From Polychytrium aggregatum (Eukaryota; Chytridiomycota; Chytridiomycetes; Polychytriales), in contig NW_026516236.1 in NCBI RefSeq assembly GCF_025602895.1, positions 248,001-312,000 on the forward strand: a stretch of 64,000 bases of DNA. Reading direction: 5' to 3'. The notes below the pieces were generated by a model, which worked only from the letters and a program-made list of their open reading frames with translations, was not told the DNA's origin and did not search any database. Every line of letters starts with the position of its first letter. Within the stretch, counting starts at the first letter, position 1. Both the position numbers and the translations under genes were made by a program. This document shows positions 60,665 to 64,000 of the stretch, piece by piece.

Positions 60665-63600
60665 CTAAGCCAGTCCGAATCCGGTTCCGCATTCTGAAAT
60701 GGCTGTGAGCAGACTGGACCGCAGCTGCTCGTACGACTCGTACTGGGGGAGATCGATTTGGTTGAAGCTGCCGACACGGGCAAAGCAAAAGTTGTGTCAG
60801 AACATCTTTGGCCAGACTCGACTCGACTCGACTCAACTCGATGGCATTTCGAGCACACGACAATCCTCGCTCTGCTGGGTTCAAGAGGGACCCCATGGCG
60901 ATCGTGCTAGCCCCAAACACGCGCTGAGACCCGAGCTGCTTACCAAGTGTGCGCCGAGGGCAGCCGCAATGTTGACGAAAAGTCCTTGTGGATCTGGAAC
61001 TTTTGGATGCCGTTCGAGCCCTGGATGTGCGCAAAGCCTTCGAGCGGGATCTTGGACGTGCCGGTGGCAAACTGGATGAGTTTGGCTCGCTCCTCCTGGG
61101 TGAAGCTGCGCACAGCCCGCCAGAACCACTGGATCTGTGGTGAAGCCGGGGTGTAGTTCTGGTACTCGGTGTTGTTTTTCCAATCATCGATGTCGATGTC
61201 AGGCAGCCCCGAGATGAGGAGCTCGAGCTCTTGCTCGTTCATGATCTTGACCAAATCCCGGGGAATGATTTCGTGGAAGCCGGCCAGGAAGGCGTTGATC
61301 TGCTGCTGGATGGCCACAACCAGGCGCTGCTGGGCCGTCAGAGTGACGTATTCGTGTTTGTTCGTGTCGGTCACGGGGATGCTGTGGCCGTTTTCCTTGA
61401 GGTCGACGACCTTGTGGATACCAAACTCGTCCGTTTCGTAGCTGAAGGTCAGGTCGAGCACGTCGGTGATGTCGTTCGACAGGATCCACTCGAAGGACTT
61501 GTAGAGCTCAGGATCAATCGCCTCCATGTCCTTGTAGTCCACAGGGATGCCAAGCATGCATTTGTAGAAAGACCGGGTGAAATAGCAATCAAGCAGCCGT
61601 CCGTCGTAGATGGCTTTTCCAATGATACGTCCCACAAACTTGAAGTACGAGAGGTGCTCCGGGTTGACGCCCGAGGAGCGATTGGGCTGGTAGGTCACTC
61701 GGTCGACTGCCGACGACTTGAATAGCGCATAGTCTGGGTTGAACATTTGGCGGGCAAGAACAGAAAACCACTCGCGCGTCACACCGCCGGCATCGACTCC
61801 CTCCTCGTCCTTGAACCGGACATTAAGCTTGCCGTACTTGACGTCATCGCCGCTCTTGTCACGCAGGTGATTGTACGAATCCTCAAAGACATATTGGCGG
61901 CGCACCGTGATGGGCAGCGACCCGGAGTGGATCCGGTTTGTTTTCTTGTGCAGTTGCTGGTTGAAGTACGTCCGCTTGTTGTCGAACTCGAGCATCTTTG
62001 GGTTTTGGACGAGGAGCGCAAACGAGCCGCTCATAAGCGACGGGTTGTTGCGCACCATGATGTTCAGCAGCTTGCGATGTGTCTCGGTGAACTTGACAAA
62101 GTGATCCTCGTTCGCGTGGGTCTTGGCCGAGCTGCCCGTCCCACTGGCACTGCGATGCTCGAGAGTAAGCACATAGGGCTTGGAGACGACCATGAAGGAC
62201 TCGATTGTCGGAAGCAAGATGGTGGCAATGCTGATAAGTTCGGGGCTGTCGTTGATGGCCGCCAAACACACGCCCAGCTTGGTCCACAGCTGCGCAAGAA
62301 CCAATCCGTCGTAGATGCCCATCAATGCCTGGCCATCAAAGGAAACAGGTGGTTCGCTGGCGCCTTTTTCGCCGGTTGGCTTGCTTGGGGTCTTGGAATA
62401 GACAAAGTCGATTGTTTTGAAGATACGCAAGAGTTTGGACTGATGGCTTGTTGGCGACGAGAAGGTGTCGACGATGGTCTCATCGGGGACCCCCGCCGTG
62501 CTGGTGGTGGCCAGGGCCGACTGAAGTCTCTCAAGGTCCTGCAGCATGTGATCGGCAAGCTGCTGGGCCGATTCGCGCAGCTTCTTGGTGAAAAGCTCCA
62601 GGTTACGGTCCGCTCGAGACAGATGGCGAATCACCGAAATGATGTTCTGGAACGTGCGGCTGGTGCACTCTCCGGCTGTAAGAACATCAATTACGCTCCG
62701 GAGATACGACTCTGGGATGGAGGCCAGGATGGCGTCGTCTCGCTGAGCTGCGGTACTGGGCTGTCCGACGCTTTCGACGGGAGCCGTGGATGACGACGAT
62801 GCAACTGGGGCCTCCACATTTGTTCCAGTGGCGGTTGAAGGACCGGCGACAGCCACCGTGCCAGAGGCAGCAGGCGCTGTCGAAGGCCCGCCTGTCGAGC
62901 CCTGTGCACCTTGGTCGGCCTTTTCCTTGAGAATAGCCAATGACTTGAGAATGATTGCAAGCAGATGCATCAGCTGCTCCATCAGCCGAGGATTGGACCG
63001 GAACAGGGGCTTTTCGAGCAGCAGCAGCACCGAAATCAGCGGGTAGCTGGGCGAAGTGGGCTGAGGCTTTTCCTTGCCCTTGGCCCGCTTCGGCGTCACC
63101 GGCTTACTGGGCTTGGAGTTGAGCTGGCTAAAGCTTTCGTCCTCGACCACAAAGAACTGGGCCATGCGCTGATTCAGCTCAACAAGGTGGATCAGTGCCT
63201 CGAGACTTCGCTGGGCAAGCAAATGAGGGATGCTCTCGAGGCTACCCAGGCTGATCGAAGCCGACGGCGGCAGCGGCGAGGGCTGGGCAGCGGCGCTTGG
63301 TGCCCCGCCTCCTTTCTTGGGTGTGGTTTGCTTCATCTTGGCCTTGATCGAGAGCTGCGAGAGACCCTTGTCGACTGTGGAGACTTCGACACTGCCCTCG
63401 GCAAGCATCGTCAGGAGCAGGACCATCAGGTCGGTTCGGCTCTTGCTGTTTTCGCAAAAGTTGACCAATATCTTGAGAATGACTTGCTTCTTGGGAGGCT
63501 CCGGCACAAACAGCAGCCGAAGCAGGTTCATCAGTCCGGGCTTCTCTACAAGCTGGATGGGCTCACGGCGGGTGGCCTTGGAGCCGGAGGAGGCTTTTTT

Positions 63601-64000
63601 GGCCGGCCGGAAGCCTCCAGTGATGGAAATATGCGCCGGTTGGAAGAGATGTCTGACACGATCCGAGGCGTCGGTAGATCCTCGCAGGAGTGAGTTGGTG
63701 AGCTCACTGATGTACGGGACGCTCGACTCCATGAACGGAGGCTGGCCAAAGGGAGTCGGGAAGGAAGGGGGGAAGCCGTGCAAGCCGCTACCCTGGCCGG
63801 TGGTCGCTTCACCGGCCGCACTGGAGCCACTTGCGCGCTCCTGGGCCAGAACCTCGAAACGGAGCTCCTCGGGCAGCACACTAAGGAACTCTGGTCCAAT
63901 GTCAGACGAGGGCTGCACCGGCGGACGCGAGAGGCGCTGTTCACGGAGATGCTCGCGGATGATTTCTTCCTGCAGGTCCTCGGGAAGTGCAGCCAAAAAA
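60665..64000 (-). CDS. TOM1: Tom1/HUWE1-type HECT ubiquitin ligase, C-terminal part (runs off right edge)
   Basis: A giant HECT E3 of the Tom1/HUWE1 class, acting on unassembled ribosomal proteins, histones and others. Only the last two exons are in view: complement 60944-64000 (open upstream) and 60665-60767. The visible part starts in the acidic/UBM-like region ([28 protein letters not shown]), the DUF4414-type region that precedes the HECT. A conserved arm-like block follows ([22 protein letters not shown]). The HECT domain has [64 protein letters not shown] (start differing slightly) and [20 protein letters not shown]. The catalytic Cys is the one in SAHTC; its codon is split by the last intron (phase 2, GTAAGC donor). 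The protein ends TGFGLA, as in the family. Confidence 0.95.

Overview
The window looks like nuclear DNA of a fungus, most likely an early-diverging, zoospore-forming one (chytrid-like). That placement is inference. The evidence is GC-rich, gene-dense sequence; many short GT-AG introns (plus two GC-AG introns); an EF-1alpha with the opisthokont-type insertion around residues 213-240; fungal-style POP3, DCP1 and PML1; and a histone-methylation set (SUV39/Clr4 type and DOT1) that budding yeasts only partly keep. I see no operons, phage, CRISPR array, plasmid backbone or biosynthetic cluster. Exon boundaries were worked out by hand from splice signals, reading phase and family conservation. Most multi-exon models close in frame; the unresolved stretches are named in the entries.

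Layout, left to right. 0-16 kb: the 5' end of a Rab7 GTPase running off the left edge; a divergent atypical Rab-like GTPase; RNA polymerase I subunit A49; the spliceosomal FHA protein PML1/SNIP1; an unrecognised repeat-rich protein; EF-1alpha with a leader intron; and an EF-hand gene carrying a CAP-Gly domain on two frame-neutral exons. 16-35.6 kb: microsatellites followed by a U5 snRNA gene; WBP4-like splicing factor; chromo-SET H3K9 methyltransferase; RPL32; POP3 (RNase P/MRP); a tail-anchored inositol 5-phosphatase; DCP1; WRAP53/TCAB1; SEC20; and a MAPEG-family membrane protein. 36-51.7 kb: DNAJB6-like chaperone, then ARP4 and INO80 in tandem. 53-64 kb: an intronless F-box/repeat protein, a transposase-like fragment, DOT1, and the C-terminal half of a Tom1/HUWE1 HECT ligase running off the right edge.

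Two functional themes recur. One is RNA processing: U5 snRNA, PML1, WBP4, POP3, DCP1, WRAP53. The other is chromatin: SUV39-like, ARP4, INO80, DOT1. ARP4 and INO80 are direct neighbours and encode two subunits of one remodelling complex. The rest are housekeeping genes whose proximity may be chance.

The most unusual item is the EF-hand/CAP-Gly gene at 14501-15931. Exons 5-6 (210 nt, both borders phase 0) insert a CAP-Gly domain between the third and fourth EF-hands of an N-myristoylated calcineurin-B/CIB-sized protein. Skipping them restores an ordinary 195-residue EF-hand protein.
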